Of a stretch of DNA of 64,000 bases, positions 22,678 to 31,188 are shown in pieces. The stretch spans positions 1 through 64,000 of the forward strand of contig CANLVD010000013.1 in assembly GCA_947494445.1 (NCBI GenBank), given 5' to 3'. Position numbers and translations under genes: made by a program. The stretch's first letter is position 1. Every line of letters begins with the position of its first letter. The notes beneath the pieces are model-generated. The model searched no databases, was not told the DNA's origin, and saw only the letters and a list, made by a program, of their open reading frames with translations. This DNA comes from an uncultured Paracoccaceae bacterium (GTDB lineage: Bacteria; Pseudomonadota; Alphaproteobacteria; Rhodobacterales; Rhodobacteraceae).

Positions 22678-22711
22678 AGGGCCTCTGATGCTGCACCGCA
22701 TCAGGGGCCTT
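22678..22711 (+). terminator. Hairpin after the cytochrome P460-like gene
   Basis: A 12-bp stem with one wobble (22680-22691 with 22698-22709) closes the loop TGCACC and is followed by TTGTC. It lies 25 nt after the stop codon and before the ABC binding-protein gene. The T-tract is weak, so termination may be partial. Confidence 0.6.
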
Positions 22712-22768
22712 GTCACATCTGCCTGCCTGTCGCACAGTCTGGGAACCGATATATCAGGGAGCCCGTCC

Positions 22769-23554
22769 ATGAAACTCATCATCACTTGTCTGCTGGCGCT
22801 TGGCCTTGGCACATCCGCCCTTGCTGCCGATCTGCCCGATCTGGGCGGAAAGGAAATCGTCGTTGTCACCGAAAACGCCTACCCGCCCCTGCAGTTCATC
22901 GATCCCAAAACCGGTGAGGCCATAGGCTGGGAATATGACGCCATGGCCGAGATCGCAAAACGCATCAACGCGACCGTCGTGATCGAGAATGTCAGCTGGG
23001 ACGCAATGATCCCGGCCGTGTCTGAAGCCCAGTATGACCTCGGCATGACCGGCATCACCATCAAGGAAGACCGCAAGGAAAAGGTTGATTTCTCGGATGC
23101 CTACATGCGCTCCGAGATGTTCATGCTGGTGCGCGCCGATGAGGATCGCTTTGCAGATGGCCCCGGTTTTGCGGCGATTGAGGACGGTCTGGTCGGCGCG
23201 CAGGCAGGCACCACGCCCTTCTATGTGGCTGTCTACGACATGCTCGACGGGAATGAGGCCAACCCCCGCATCAAACTATTCGAAACCTTTGGTGCATCCG
23301 TTCAGGCCCTGCGTTCAGGCGATGTCGATGTGGTGCTGACCGATGGCACAGCGGGTGCAGGCTATGTGAAAGCCAATCCGGATGTCTTCAAGCTGACAGG
23401 CGATCCCATGGGGTCAGAGGATTTCGGCTTCATTTTTCCCAAAGGCTCCGATCTGGTCGCACCGATCAATGCAGCCATTGCAGACATGAAGGCCGATGGC
23501 ACCATGGATGCGCTCAACACCAAATGGTTTCTTGAGTACACATTCGGTGACTGA
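22769..23554 (+). CDS. Polar amino acid ABC transporter substrate-binding protein
   Basis: A 261-residue periplasmic protein with signal peptide [20 protein letters not shown]. The mature part has the family-3 solute-binding layout: [55 protein letters not shown] and the C-terminal [15 protein letters not shown]. It should bind an amino acid or similar small polar compound and deliver it to the permease encoded 46 nt downstream. A GC hairpin in the gap may stabilise the binding-protein part of the mRNA. The start is the ATG giving the signal peptide. Confidence 0.88.
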   Translation: MKLIITCLLALGLGTSALAADLPDLGGKEIVVVTENAYPPLQFIDPKTGEAIGWEYDAMAEIAKRINATVVIENVSWDAMIPAVSEAQYDLGMTGITIKEDRKEKVDFSDAYMRSEMFMLVRADEDRFADGPGFAAIEDGLVGAQAGTTPFYVAVYDMLDGNEANPRIKLFETFGASVQALRSGDVDVVLTDGTAGAGYVKANPDVFKLTGDPMGSEDFGFIFPKGSDLVAPINAAIADMKADGTMDALNTKWFLEYTFGD

Positions 23555-23566
23555 AGCCACAACGGC

Positions 23567-23587
23567 GCCCCGGGCCTGACCCGGGGC
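23567..23587 (+). repeat. Intercistronic palindromic hairpin
   Basis: CCCCGGG (23568-23574) pairs perfectly with CCCGGGG (23580-23586) around a 5-nt loop, extended by one G-C pair, with no T-run. It sits between a binding-protein gene and its permease gene. Such hairpins often protect the upstream message from 3' exonucleases, giving more binding protein than permease; that role is inferred here. Confidence 0.6.
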
Positions 23588-23600
23588 CACGCCAGAGCCC

Positions 23601-24392
23601 ATGCGCAACCGACCCGACTTTCCATGGTGGCTGATTGTGGCCATCATCATCGGCCTCTACCTCGGCTGGCGGGTCTATATCGACGAGACCTATTCACAGG
23701 TCATCGCGATCGTCTCCAAAGGCGTCAGCATCACGATCTTTGTGACCTGCACGGCATTTGCACTTGCCTGTATCCTGGGTCTGGTGCTGGCACTTGGCGT
23801 CTTGTCACGCTCGGTGATCCTGCGCCAATGCGCACGCTTCTACATCGAGATCATGCGCGGCATCCCGATCCTCGTGCTTCTCTTCTACATCGCCTTTGTC
23901 GGCGCGCCTGCGCTGGTTGCGGGCTATAATGCGCTGGCTGAACCGCTGGGGCTGGAGCCTGCGCGCACCCGCGATCTGTCGCTGATGTGGCGGGCGATCC
24001 TTGCACTCACACTCGGTTACGCCGCCTTCATTGCTGAAGTGTTCCGCGCGGGCATCCAGTCGGTCGATGAGGGGCAGATCGAGGCCGCCGAGGCGTTGGG
24101 GCTGAACCGCTGGCACCGCTTTCGCCTGATCATCCTGCCGCAAGCTTTGCGCACGATCCTGCCACCTCTGGGCAATGACTTCATCGCATTGATCAAGGAT
24201 TCCTCGCTGGTCTCGGTGCTGGGCGTCGCCGACATCACCCAATTGGGAAAGGTCTATGCCGCAGGTTCTTTCCGGTTTTTCGAGACCTACAACATCGTGG
24301 CCTATATCTACCTGCTGATGACCGTCTCGCTGTCGCTTGCCCTGCGTGCTCTGGAGCGCCGCCTCAGACGTGCAAGCCATTCTGATCGCTGA
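23601..24392 (+). CDS. Polar amino acid ABC transporter permease
   Basis: A 263-residue inner-membrane protein with about five to six hydrophobic helices (for example WWLIVAIIIGLYLGW and ITIFVTCTAFALACILGLV). The EAA loop reads EAAEALGLNRWHRFRLIILP, the site that contacts the ATPase, and the HisM-type motif IEIMRGIPILVLLFY is present. It is the partner of the binding protein just upstream. No ATP-binding subunit gene is in the window, and the next gene belongs to lipid synthesis, so the ATPase must be encoded elsewhere or shared. Confidence 0.88.
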   Translation: MRNRPDFPWWLIVAIIIGLYLGWRVYIDETYSQVIAIVSKGVSITIFVTCTAFALACILGLVLALGVLSRSVILRQCARFYIEIMRGIPILVLLFYIAFVGAPALVAGYNALAEPLGLEPARTRDLSLMWRAILALTLGYAAFIAEVFRAGIQSVDEGQIEAAEALGLNRWHRFRLIILPQALRTILPPLGNDFIALIKDSSLVSVLGVADITQLGKVYAAGSFRFFETYNIVAYIYLLMTVSLSLALRALERRLRRASHSDR

Positions 24393-24462
24393 GCTTCACA
24401 CACCCTGATAGTTTTTTGACAAGCCCTGTTCCCTTGTCACATGTGATCCGCTATTGCACCTC

Positions 24463-25164
24463 ATGTCCCGCTTTATCGCTGCCTTCTCCGTCCATCTGCT
24501 GACCGCATCGGGTGCCGCTCTGGCGCTGATGGCGATGTTGGCAGCCGGTCGCTGGGACTGGCCGATGATGTTCCTGTGGCTTCTGGTCGCACTTCTGGTC
24601 GACGGCATCGACGGGCCGCTTGCGCGCAAGGTCGATGTCCGTGCCCATGCCCCGCAATGGGACGGCGTGCTGCTTGATCTGATCATCGACTACCTGACCT
24701 ATGTCATTATCCCCGCCTATGCACTGGTCGAGGCCGAGCTTATCGGCCCGGGCTTCTGGAGCATCGGGGCAGCCCTGCTGATCTGCATCACCGGTGTGGT
24801 CTATTTCGCCGACACGAGGATGAAGACCTCCGACAACAGCTTCTCGGGCTTTCCCGGTTGCTGGAACATGGTCATCCTTGTGCTCTTTTCCGTGGATATC
24901 GGCAGTTGGGCCGCGATGTTCCTTGTGATCGGCGTGGCCCTGTCTCAGTTTCTGTCGCTCAAGTTCATCCACCCGGTGCGCACGGAGCGCTGGCGCTGGC
25001 TCAGCCTGCCGATGATGCTGGCATGGGCAGGGTTTGCCGCCTGGGATGTCTGGCTGAGCTTTGAGGGCCCGCAGATCGCCAAAATCGGTCTGATCATCAC
25101 CTCGCTCTACCTTGCTTTTGCGGGCATTGCGCAACAGATCATCCCGCAAAAGGCCCGCGACTGA
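24463..25164 (+). CDS. pcs: Phosphatidylcholine synthase
   Basis: A 233-residue integral membrane CDP-alcohol phosphotransferase. The catalytic motif is complete: Asp50-Gly51, Ala54-Arg55, Gly68, Asp72 and Asp76, with the long 12-residue spacer typical of Pcs. About seven to eight hydrophobic segments are visible. The enzyme condenses CDP-diacylglycerol with choline to make phosphatidylcholine, a pathway found in alphaproteobacteria and other bacteria that meet eukaryotes. I chose ATG at 24463; an in-frame TTG three codons earlier is less likely. Confidence 0.85.
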   Translation: MSRFIAAFSVHLLTASGAALALMAMLAAGRWDWPMMFLWLLVALLVDGIDGPLARKVDVRAHAPQWDGVLLDLIIDYLTYVIIPAYALVEAELIGPGFWSIGAALLICITGVVYFADTRMKTSDNSFSGFPGCWNMVILVLFSVDIGSWAAMFLVIGVALSQFLSLKFIHPVRTERWRWLSLPMMLAWAGFAAWDVWLSFEGPQIAKIGLIITSLYLAFAGIAQQIIPQKARD

Positions 25165-25174
25165 TTTTTTTCGC

Positions 25175-25323
25175 CCGCCCGCGATTATTTTCTTGATCTG
25201 AATCGCCACTTGATCCAACTGCACCCTCGACGCCAACGCACGCGCCTCTGTGCCTTTACGGTTATGTAGCGACGGTAACGTCTCTTTTGGTTTCGACGCG
25301 GCCCCCTTTCGGTCGTCACTCTG
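25175..25323 (+). promoter_or_regulatory. Structured 5' leader of the ornithine/lysine decarboxylase gene
   Basis: The 159-nt gap before the decarboxylase contains foldable segments: ACGGTTA (about 25259) can pair with TAACGT (about 25277) with one bulge, and GAC..GGCC can pair with GGTC..GTC around CCCTTTC (about 25292-25317), ending right at the start codon. Alphaproteobacterial decarboxylases of this COG often carry the speF-type leader RNA; position and size fit, but I cannot confirm the covariance model by eye. Confidence 0.4.
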
Positions 25324-26529
25324 ATGGAGATTGCCTTGAACGCTCACGTAACCGGGTTCGCCCGTCCAAATGTCCTGTCCGATGACGCATCCAGCAGCGA
25401 CGCAACTTCTGCGGTCCGACGATACATCGACGCCCATGTTTTCGAGTGTCCGACACTTGTGGTCGACCGCGCTCTTGTCGCCCAGAACTACCGTGCCCTG
25501 TCCGCCTCGCTTGGCCCCGTCAAGATCCATTACGCGGTCAAAGCAAACCCTGCGTCCGAGTTGCTGGAAATGCTGACCATGGAAGGCTGCAATTTCGACG
25601 CTGCCTCTCTGGGCGAGGTTGATGCCTGTCTTGCGGCCGGCGCAACCCCAGACCGGATCTCGTTTGGCAACACGGTTAAACGTGCCTCCGACATTGTACG
25701 GGCCCATGCAAAAGGCATTACGCTCTTTGCCGCTGACAGCATCGAGGAACTGACCAAGCTGGCCACACATGCTCCGGGAGCGCAGGTCTATATCCGCGTG
25801 ATCGTCGAGCATTCGCAAGCCGACTGGCCATTGTCGCGCAAGTTCGGTTGTGCCGCTACGGAAGTTTCTGGCCTGATGACACAGGCAACCCTGCTTGGCC
25901 TTCAGCCTGTTGGAATTTCTTTCCATGTCGGCTCGCAAACCCGCCACCCCGAAATGTGGGCCGCGACCCTTGATGAGATGTCCGCGCTCTGGACCAGCCT
26001 CAAAGCCGACGGTCATGACCTCAGCCTGCTCAACATCGGTGGCGGCTTCCCGGCCTTCTATGGCGAGGATGTCACCGGCCCGATGGCCTATGGCACTCAG
26101 GTTCTGCAAATGGTTCAGGACCGCTTTGGGCATGTGCCCCACATCATGGCAGAGCCGGGCCGCGGCATGGTCGCCAATGCCGGCATGATTGCCGCCGAGG
26201 TCATGCTGGTCTCGCGCAAGTCAGCCGATGATCTGCACCGTTGGGTTTACCTGGACATCGGAAAGTTTTCGGGCCTTGCCGAAACCATTGACGAAGCAAT
26301 CCGTTACCAGTTCGTCACCCCCCATGACGGCGGTGAGACCGGCCCGTGTGTCATGGCCGGTCCAAGCTGCGACAGTGCTGATGTGCTCTATGAAAAGCGC
26401 CCGATGCAATTGCCGCTGGCCCTTGCCTCCGGTGATCGCTTCCTGATCCTGAACGCGGGTGCCTATACGTCCAGCTATTCATCCGTCGGTTTCAACGGCT
26501 TCCCGCCGCTTGACGTCGTGATCCTCTGA
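25324..26529 (+). CDS. Ornithine/lysine decarboxylase, PLP group IV
   Basis: A 401-residue alanine-racemase-fold decarboxylase. The PLP lysine is Lys73 in HYAVKANPASELL; FHVGSQ (His201) stacks on the cofactor; NIGGGFP and AEPGRG bind phosphate; the catalytic cysteine is Cys349 in GPSCDSADVL contributed across the dimer. It makes putrescine or cadaverine. The ATG at 25324 lacks a good ribosome binding site, whereas GGAG at 25326 would serve a TTG at 25336, so the true start may be four codons later. A structured leader precedes and a strong terminator follows. Confidence 0.9.
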   Translation: MEIALNAHVTGFARPNVLSDDASSSDATSAVRRYIDAHVFECPTLVVDRALVAQNYRALSASLGPVKIHYAVKANPASELLEMLTMEGCNFDAASLGEVDACLAAGATPDRISFGNTVKRASDIVRAHAKGITLFAADSIEELTKLATHAPGAQVYIRVIVEHSQADWPLSRKFGCAATEVSGLMTQATLLGLQPVGISFHVGSQTRHPEMWAATLDEMSALWTSLKADGHDLSLLNIGGGFPAFYGEDVTGPMAYGTQVLQMVQDRFGHVPHIMAEPGRGMVANAGMIAAEVMLVSRKSADDLHRWVYLDIGKFSGLAETIDEAIRYQFVTPHDGGETGPCVMAGPSCDSADVLYEKRPMQLPLALASGDRFLILNAGAYTSSYSSVGFNGFPPLDVVIL

Positions 26530-26537
26530 CAGCCTGG

Positions 26538-26575
26538 AAAAGGCCCTGCCCCATTGATCAGGGGCAGGGCTTTTC
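26538..26575. terminator. Bidirectional rho-independent terminator
   Basis: GCCCTGCCCC (26543-26552) pairs perfectly with GGGGCAGGGC (26561-26570) around an 8-nt loop, flanked by A-rich and T-rich tracts on the two sides. It ends the decarboxylase transcript and, on the other strand, the ileS transcript whose coding ends at 26582. Confidence 0.9.
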
Positions 26576-26581
26576 TAAATC

Positions 26582-29488
26582 TCAGCCCAGCGCCGCATCG
26601 CAGCGGGCGCAGGTGCCCGGATGGCTGTGGCTGCCCACATCCTCCAGAATCTTCCAGCACCGCTGACATTTCTCACCCTCGGCCTTGGCAAAGATCACGC
26701 CAAGTCCCGGTGTCTCAAGCTGGAACGCATCCGCATCCAGAGCGCCTGTGACGATCTCAAGCCTGGAGGTGATGCAGATGTCTTCCATTTCGACCGAACG
26801 CAGAACATCGGCCAGATCACCATCAACCACCTGCAGAACCGGTGCCGCCTCAAGCGATGCACCGATGGTCTTGTCCTGACGCTTGACCTCCAGCGCGCCG
26901 GTGACCACGCGCCGGGCCAGTCTGATCTTCTCCCATTTTGCCGCCAGCGCGTCATTGCGCCATTCAGCGGGTGTCTGGGCAAAATCCTGCAGATGCACGG
27001 AACTGTCCTCACCGGGGAAGCGCTCAAGCCAGACATCTTCCATCGTGAAGACCAGCATCGGGGCCAGCCATGTCGTCAGGCGGTGGAACAGCAGGTCCAG
27101 CACGGTGCGCGCTGCACGTCGCCTGTCGCTGTCCGCGCCATCGCAATAAAGCGCATCCTTGCGAATGTCGAAGTAGAAGCTCGACAGATCGACCGTCGCA
27201 AACTGGAACACCTGCTGGAACAGGCCCTGAAAATCATACTTGGCATAGCCGTCCTGCACCACCTGATCCAGTTCGGCCAACCGGTGCAGCACCCAGCGTT
27301 CCAGCTCGGGCACGTCTGCGGGCTCAACCCGTTCATCCTCGGACCAGCCTGCCAGATTGCCCAGCAGGAACCGCATGGTGTTGCGCAGACGCCGGTAACT
27401 GTCAGCGGTGTTCTTCAGAATCTCCGGCCCGATCCGCTGATCCGCGGTATAGTCGGACTGGGTTACCCACAGGCGCAGGATATCCGCGCCATACTGCTTG
27501 ACGACCTGCTCGGGCAGGATGGTGTTGCCGAGCGATTTGGACATCTTCATGCCCTTCTCATCCAGCGTGAATCCATGTGTCAGCACGCCCCGGTAAGGCG
27601 CGCGGCCCTTGGTGGCGCAGGCCTGCAACATGGAGGAATGGAACCAGCCGCGATGCTGGTCAGTGCCTTCCAGATACAGATCCGCAATGCCGTCTACTGT
27701 TCCGTCCTCACGATCGCGCAGAACAAAGGCATGGGTAGATCCTGAATCGAACCATACATCGAGCACGTCAAAAACCTGCTCCCAGTCGTCCGAATTGTAG
27801 CCGTTGCCCAGAAAGCGTTCCTTGGCGCCATCAACATACCATGCATCGGCCCCATCTTCGCGGAACGCTTGCGCGATGCGGGCATTTACCGCTTCGTCGC
27901 GCAGCAGGAAATCTGCGTCCGTAGGCTTGGCTCCCTTGCGCACAAAACAGGTGAGCGGCACCCCCCAGGCGCGTTGACGGCTGAGCACCCAGTCAGGGCG
28001 CGCCTCGATCATCGAGTAGAGGCGGTTGCGGCCCGTTTGCGGCGTCCACTCAACCAGTTGGTCAATGGAGGTAAGCGCCCGCTCCCGGATCGTCTTGCCA
28101 TAGGTGTCATCCCCGCCCACCGGCGTGTCGATGGAGGCAAACCATTGCGGTGTGTTGCGATAGATTAGCGGTGCCTTGGAGCGCCAGGAATGCGGGTAGG
28201 AGTGTTTGATCTTGCCCCGCGCCAGCAAGCCGCCCACCTCGACCAGCTTGTTGATCACGGCAGTGTTCGCATCACCCTCCTTGCCATTTGGCTTGAGGAT
28301 ACGCTTGCCACCAAAGAACGGCAGGTCTGCGCGAAACGCGCCATCCTCTTCGACATTGTAGGTGATGACCTGCTGAAGCATACCCGCATCGCGGTAAAGC
28401 TCGAATTCCTCCATCCCGTGAGACGGCGCACAATGGACAAAGCCGGTGCCTTCCTCATCGGTCACGAATTCCGCGTGACGGAAATCACGCGGCGTGTCCC
28501 ATTCACCCTCGCCGCCATCTGCGCCTGCGAAGGGGTGCGATAGTGAGATGCTGTCCAGCACATCCGGACCAACATCACCGATACGGCGATACATCGATGG
28601 CTCAAGCCGGGCCTTGGCAAACACACCTTCGGCCAGCTTGTCTGCAAGCAGATACTTGCCGCCGGCAACCGCCCAACACTCATCAGGTGTTTCTGTCACC
28701 TCATAGAGCCCGTAAGAGATGTCATTGCGATAAACGACGCCGCGGTTGGATGGGATGGTCCAGGGCGTGGTCGTCCAGATCACGACCTTGGAACCTTCCA
28801 GATCTGTGCCTTCCTGTCCGATCACATCGAACATCACCCAGATCGTGAAGCTGTCCTTGTCGTGATACTCAACCTCGGCCTCGGCCAGCGCGGTCTTCTC
28901 GATCGGTGACCAGAGCACGGGTTTCGAGCCCTGATAGACCGAGCCGTTCATCAACAGCTTCTGGAATTCCTCGGCGATCACGGCCTCGGCGTCATAGGCC
29001 ATGGTCAGATACGGATCGTCCCAGTTGCCGGTCACGCCCAGACGTTTGAATTCCTCGCGCTGGACGTCGATCCAGCCCTCGGCAAACTTGCGGCATTCCT
29101 GACGCATCTCGACCACCGGCACGTCATCCTTGTCCAAACCCTTGGCCCGGTACTGCTCCTCGATCTTCCATTCGATGGGCAGGCCATGGCAATCCCAGCC
29201 CGGCACATATCGTGCATCATAACCCATCATCTGGTGCGAGCGTACAACCATGTCCTTCAGGATCTTGTTGAGCGCATGACCGATGTGCAGATGTCCGTTT
29301 GCATATGGCGGACCGTCATGCAGCGTCCAGGGCTTGCGGTCGGTCTTCTCACGCAGGCGGTCATAGATGCCGATCTTTTCCCAACGCTCCAGCCACTCGG
29401 GCTCGCGCTTGGGCAGACCGGCACGCATGGGAAACTCGGTCTTGGGCAGGGTCAATGTGTCTTTATAGTCAGGCGTCTCGGCGCACAT
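26582..29488 (-). CDS. ileS: Isoleucine--tRNA ligase
   Basis: A 968-residue class I synthetase. It has the HIGH motif in PYANGHLHIGHALNKILKD near residue 70, the CP1 editing domain with TTTPWTIPSNRGV, the KMSKS motif in DEKGMKMSKSLGNT, an anticodon-binding domain, and a C-terminal zinc site with CQRCW and CARC. This bacterial-type (mupirocin-sensitive class) layout and the length are normal. It charges tRNA-Ile and edits valine. It appears monocistronic: 177 nt separate it from the ycjF gene upstream and a terminator follows directly. Confidence 0.98.
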   Translation of the reverse strand: MCAETPDYKDTLTLPKTEFPMRAGLPKREPEWLERWEKIGIYDRLREKTDRKPWTLHDGPPYANGHLHIGHALNKILKDMVVRSHQMMGYDARYVPGWDCHGLPIEWKIEEQYRAKGLDKDDVPVVEMRQECRKFAEGWIDVQREEFKRLGVTGNWDDPYLTMAYDAEAVIAEEFQKLLMNGSVYQGSKPVLWSPIEKTALAEAEVEYHDKDSFTIWVMFDVIGQEGTDLEGSKVVIWTTTPWTIPSNRGVVYRNDISYGLYEVTETPDECWAVAGGKYLLADKLAEGVFAKARLEPSMYRRIGDVGPDVLDSISLSHPFAGADGGEGEWDTPRDFRHAEFVTDEEGTGFVHCAPSHGMEEFELYRDAGMLQQVITYNVEEDGAFRADLPFFGGKRILKPNGKEGDANTAVINKLVEVGGLLARGKIKHSYPHSWRSKAPLIYRNTPQWFASIDTPVGGDDTYGKTIRERALTSIDQLVEWTPQTGRNRLYSMIEARPDWVLSRQRAWGVPLTCFVRKGAKPTDADFLLRDEAVNARIAQAFREDGADAWYVDGAKERFLGNGYNSDDWEQVFDVLDVWFDSGSTHAFVLRDREDGTVDGIADLYLEGTDQHRGWFHSSMLQACATKGRAPYRGVLTHGFTLDEKGMKMSKSLGNTILPEQVVKQYGADILRLWVTQSDYTADQRIGPEILKNTADSYRRLRNTMRFLLGNLAGWSEDERVEPADVPELERWVLHRLAELDQVVQDGYAKYDFQGLFQQVFQFATVDLSSFYFDIRKDALYCDGADSDRRRAARTVLDLLFHRLTTWLAPMLVFTMEDVWLERFPGEDSSVHLQDFAQTPAEWRNDALAAKWEKIRLARRVVTGALEVKRQDKTIGASLEAAPVLQVVDGDLADVLRSVEMEDICITSRLEIVTGALDADAFQLETPGLGVIFAKAEGEKCQRCWKILEDVGSHSHPGTCARCDAALG

Positions 29489-29665
29489 GGGTGCTCTCCA
29501 TCGGATGGATATCTGTGATGTGTGATAAAGAGGGCGGCGCGGCAGGTCCAGACGCCTTTGCCCGGCGGCCCTGAAATCAGAGCGCCGGGGATATAATTCG
29601 TATGATGCGGATCATGGACATGGCGTCGGAATACGCAGAATTTCCCTGAAGCGCCACCGGTTTTT

Positions 29666-30682
29666 TCAGCCCTGCCCCGAGAACAAGCCGGTCAGTGCCC
29701 GACGCACCAGTGTCGTGACACCGGGGCGTTTGAGCGCGCGAAACGGCAGCGGGCGACAAACCTCCATCGCGGCCACGCCGACGCGCGCGGTCAATGCACC
29801 ATTGACCACACCTTCCCCGAAGCGGCGAGAGAGTTTCGAAACCAGACCACCGCCCGCAATGGACGAGATCATGTCGTCGCCCACAGCCACAGCACCGGTA
29901 GCAACCAGATGGGTGGCCACAGCGCGCATCAGCCGCCAGGACCCCAGCGTTCCGGCCCGCCCGCCATAGATCTCGGCAATCCGCCGGATCATGCGAATGT
30001 TGGAGGTCAGCGCCACGAAGACATCTGCCAGTGCCAGAGGAACCAGCGCCGTTGCCGTCGCCACGCGCCGCGCCGCCCCTTCAATTTCAAGCCGCGCAAG
30101 ATCATCAAGCGGGGCCATCAGCGACCGCTCGGCATGATCCACGGCAGCGTCCGCATCAAGCAGCGTGTCTTCCTGCCCGGCCATCTCATCCATGGCCCAG
30201 CGCATGTCCTCCCGTCCGCGATACATTGATTTCAGTGACTTTCTCAGCTTCACGGCCTCGGCCAAAGATCCCGATGTAATCACACTTCTTGCCTGTCGCT
30301 GCAGGTGGTCGACCTTGGACAAGCGCGACAGGGCAGCCAGTTCGCGCAAAGCCACCAGCGCCAGCACGGACACCAAGGCGATCATCAGGCCAAGCACGAC
30401 CCGCCCCAGCCACAGATTTCGATCCAGCAAGCCGGTCACGTAATCCCATGCCGCCAGCGAGACCATCAGCGTCACCAGTGACAGTGCAATCCCCCAGAAC
30501 CAGCGCCCCAGTCTGGATCCGGGCCGCGCAGCGAAGGCGGTCGCTGTCTGCATTGCAGCCCCTTGCGGCCGTGGAAGTTCGGGATCAGGCACCGGAGGCG
30601 CAGTCGATGGATCCAGTTTCGGCTTGTCGCCCTTGGGCAGGTCATCGATCTCGATCAGGACCGGTTTGCGGGTCTCGCTCAT
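29666..30682 (-). CDS. ycjF: YcjF family membrane protein (DUF697/TIGR01620)
   Basis: A 338-residue protein with a proline-rich cytoplasmic N-terminus (about 1-55), two adjacent hydrophobic helices (WFWGIALSLVTLMVSLAAW and VVLGLMIALVSVLALVALRE) and the DUF697 C-terminal domain containing ALADVFVALTSNIRMIRRIA and YGG. YcjF and the P-loop protein YcjX are encoded together in proteobacteria and belong to envelope-stress type regulons in enterics; the function is unknown. Its start overlaps the end of the GNAT gene by 4 nt (ATGA), so this is a translationally coupled ycjX-GNAT-ycjF operon. Confidence 0.82.
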   Translation of the reverse strand: MSETRKPVLIEIDDLPKGDKPKLDPSTAPPVPDPELPRPQGAAMQTATAFAARPGSRLGRWFWGIALSLVTLMVSLAAWDYVTGLLDRNLWLGRVVLGLMIALVSVLALVALRELAALSRLSKVDHLQRQARSVITSGSLAEAVKLRKSLKSMYRGREDMRWAMDEMAGQEDTLLDADAAVDHAERSLMAPLDDLARLEIEGAARRVATATALVPLALADVFVALTSNIRMIRRIAEIYGGRAGTLGSWRLMRAVATHLVATGAVAVGDDMISSIAGGGLVSKLSRRFGEGVVNGALTARVGVAAMEVCRPLPFRALKRPGVTTLVRRALTGLFSGQG

Positions 30683-31188
30683 GGCGGCGTTCCCTTCTGT
30701 GTCCAGGTCAACTCCACATCGGGCAGTTGCTCCTCGTTGTTGCCCGGCGTTCGGGCCGTCTCGACAAATCCTTCTCGGGCATAAAAAGCCCGGGCCCGCA
30801 GATTGGCCTGAAAAGTCCAGAGCTTGAGCGTCCCGGTTGCCTGCGTCTTGGCGCTGTCCAGCAAGACCCGCCCGATACCCCGCCTGCGTTCGGCTGAGGC
30901 CACATAAAGACAGGAGATAAACGCGCCATCATGGGCGATGAAACCCAGCGTCACATCATCGGCGCGCGCCACTGTCACAACGCGGGTCTCGATGAGGTTT
31001 TGCAGGAAAGCATCATCCGCCGCACGGTCGTGCAAATTCGGGAACCAAGGGGTTTCGTCAACCCATTCGCGCAAAATTTCACCGATTTCCGCAACATCTT
31101 GTGGCGTGCCGCTGCGCAACCACAGGCCTGTCCCCTCGGGGACAGGCATTTCGGGTGTCCCCGAGGGGACAGTGCGCGCAATTATCAC
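30679..31188 (-). CDS. GNAT family N-acetyltransferase with a palindrome-encoded N-terminus
   Basis: A 169-residue acetyltransferase. The acetyl-CoA site is visible in ISCLYVASAERRRGIGRVLL, followed by LWTFQANLRARAFYAREGFV (motifs A and B); the substrate is unknown. The start is GTG at 31188, overlapping the ycjX stop as GTGA; an in-frame ATG 13 codons later (31149) is an alternative. Residues about 6-20 (TVPSGTPEMPVPEGTG) are encoded by a near-perfect inverted repeat at 31129-31172 and are not part of the usual fold, which begins near LWLRSGTPQDVAEIG. It is nested between ycjX and ycjF with overlaps at both ends. Confidence 0.8.
   Translation of the reverse strand: MIIARTVPSGTPEMPVPEGTGLWLRSGTPQDVAEIGEILREWVDETPWFPNLHDRAADDAFLQNLIETRVVTVARADDVTLGFIAHDGAFISCLYVASAERRRGIGRVLLDSAKTQATGTLKLWTFQANLRARAFYAREGFVETARTPGNNEEQLPDVELTWTQKGTPP
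31129..31172. repeat. Composite palindrome inside the GNAT 5' coding region
   Basis: CTGTCCCCTCGGGGACA (31129-31145) is repeated as its exact reverse complement TGTCCCCGAGGGGACAG (31156-31172) with 10 nt between. Each 17-nt arm is itself nearly palindromic (TGTCCCC with GGGGACA). In minus-strand mRNA it would form a very stable hairpin or a cruciform near the start codon of the acetyltransferase. It keeps the frame open. Confidence 0.85.

Noticed and set aside
24451-26142. A 563-codon minus-strand open frame across pcs and the decarboxylase
   Set aside because: It lies opposite two genes with clear catalytic motifs and shows shadow composition.
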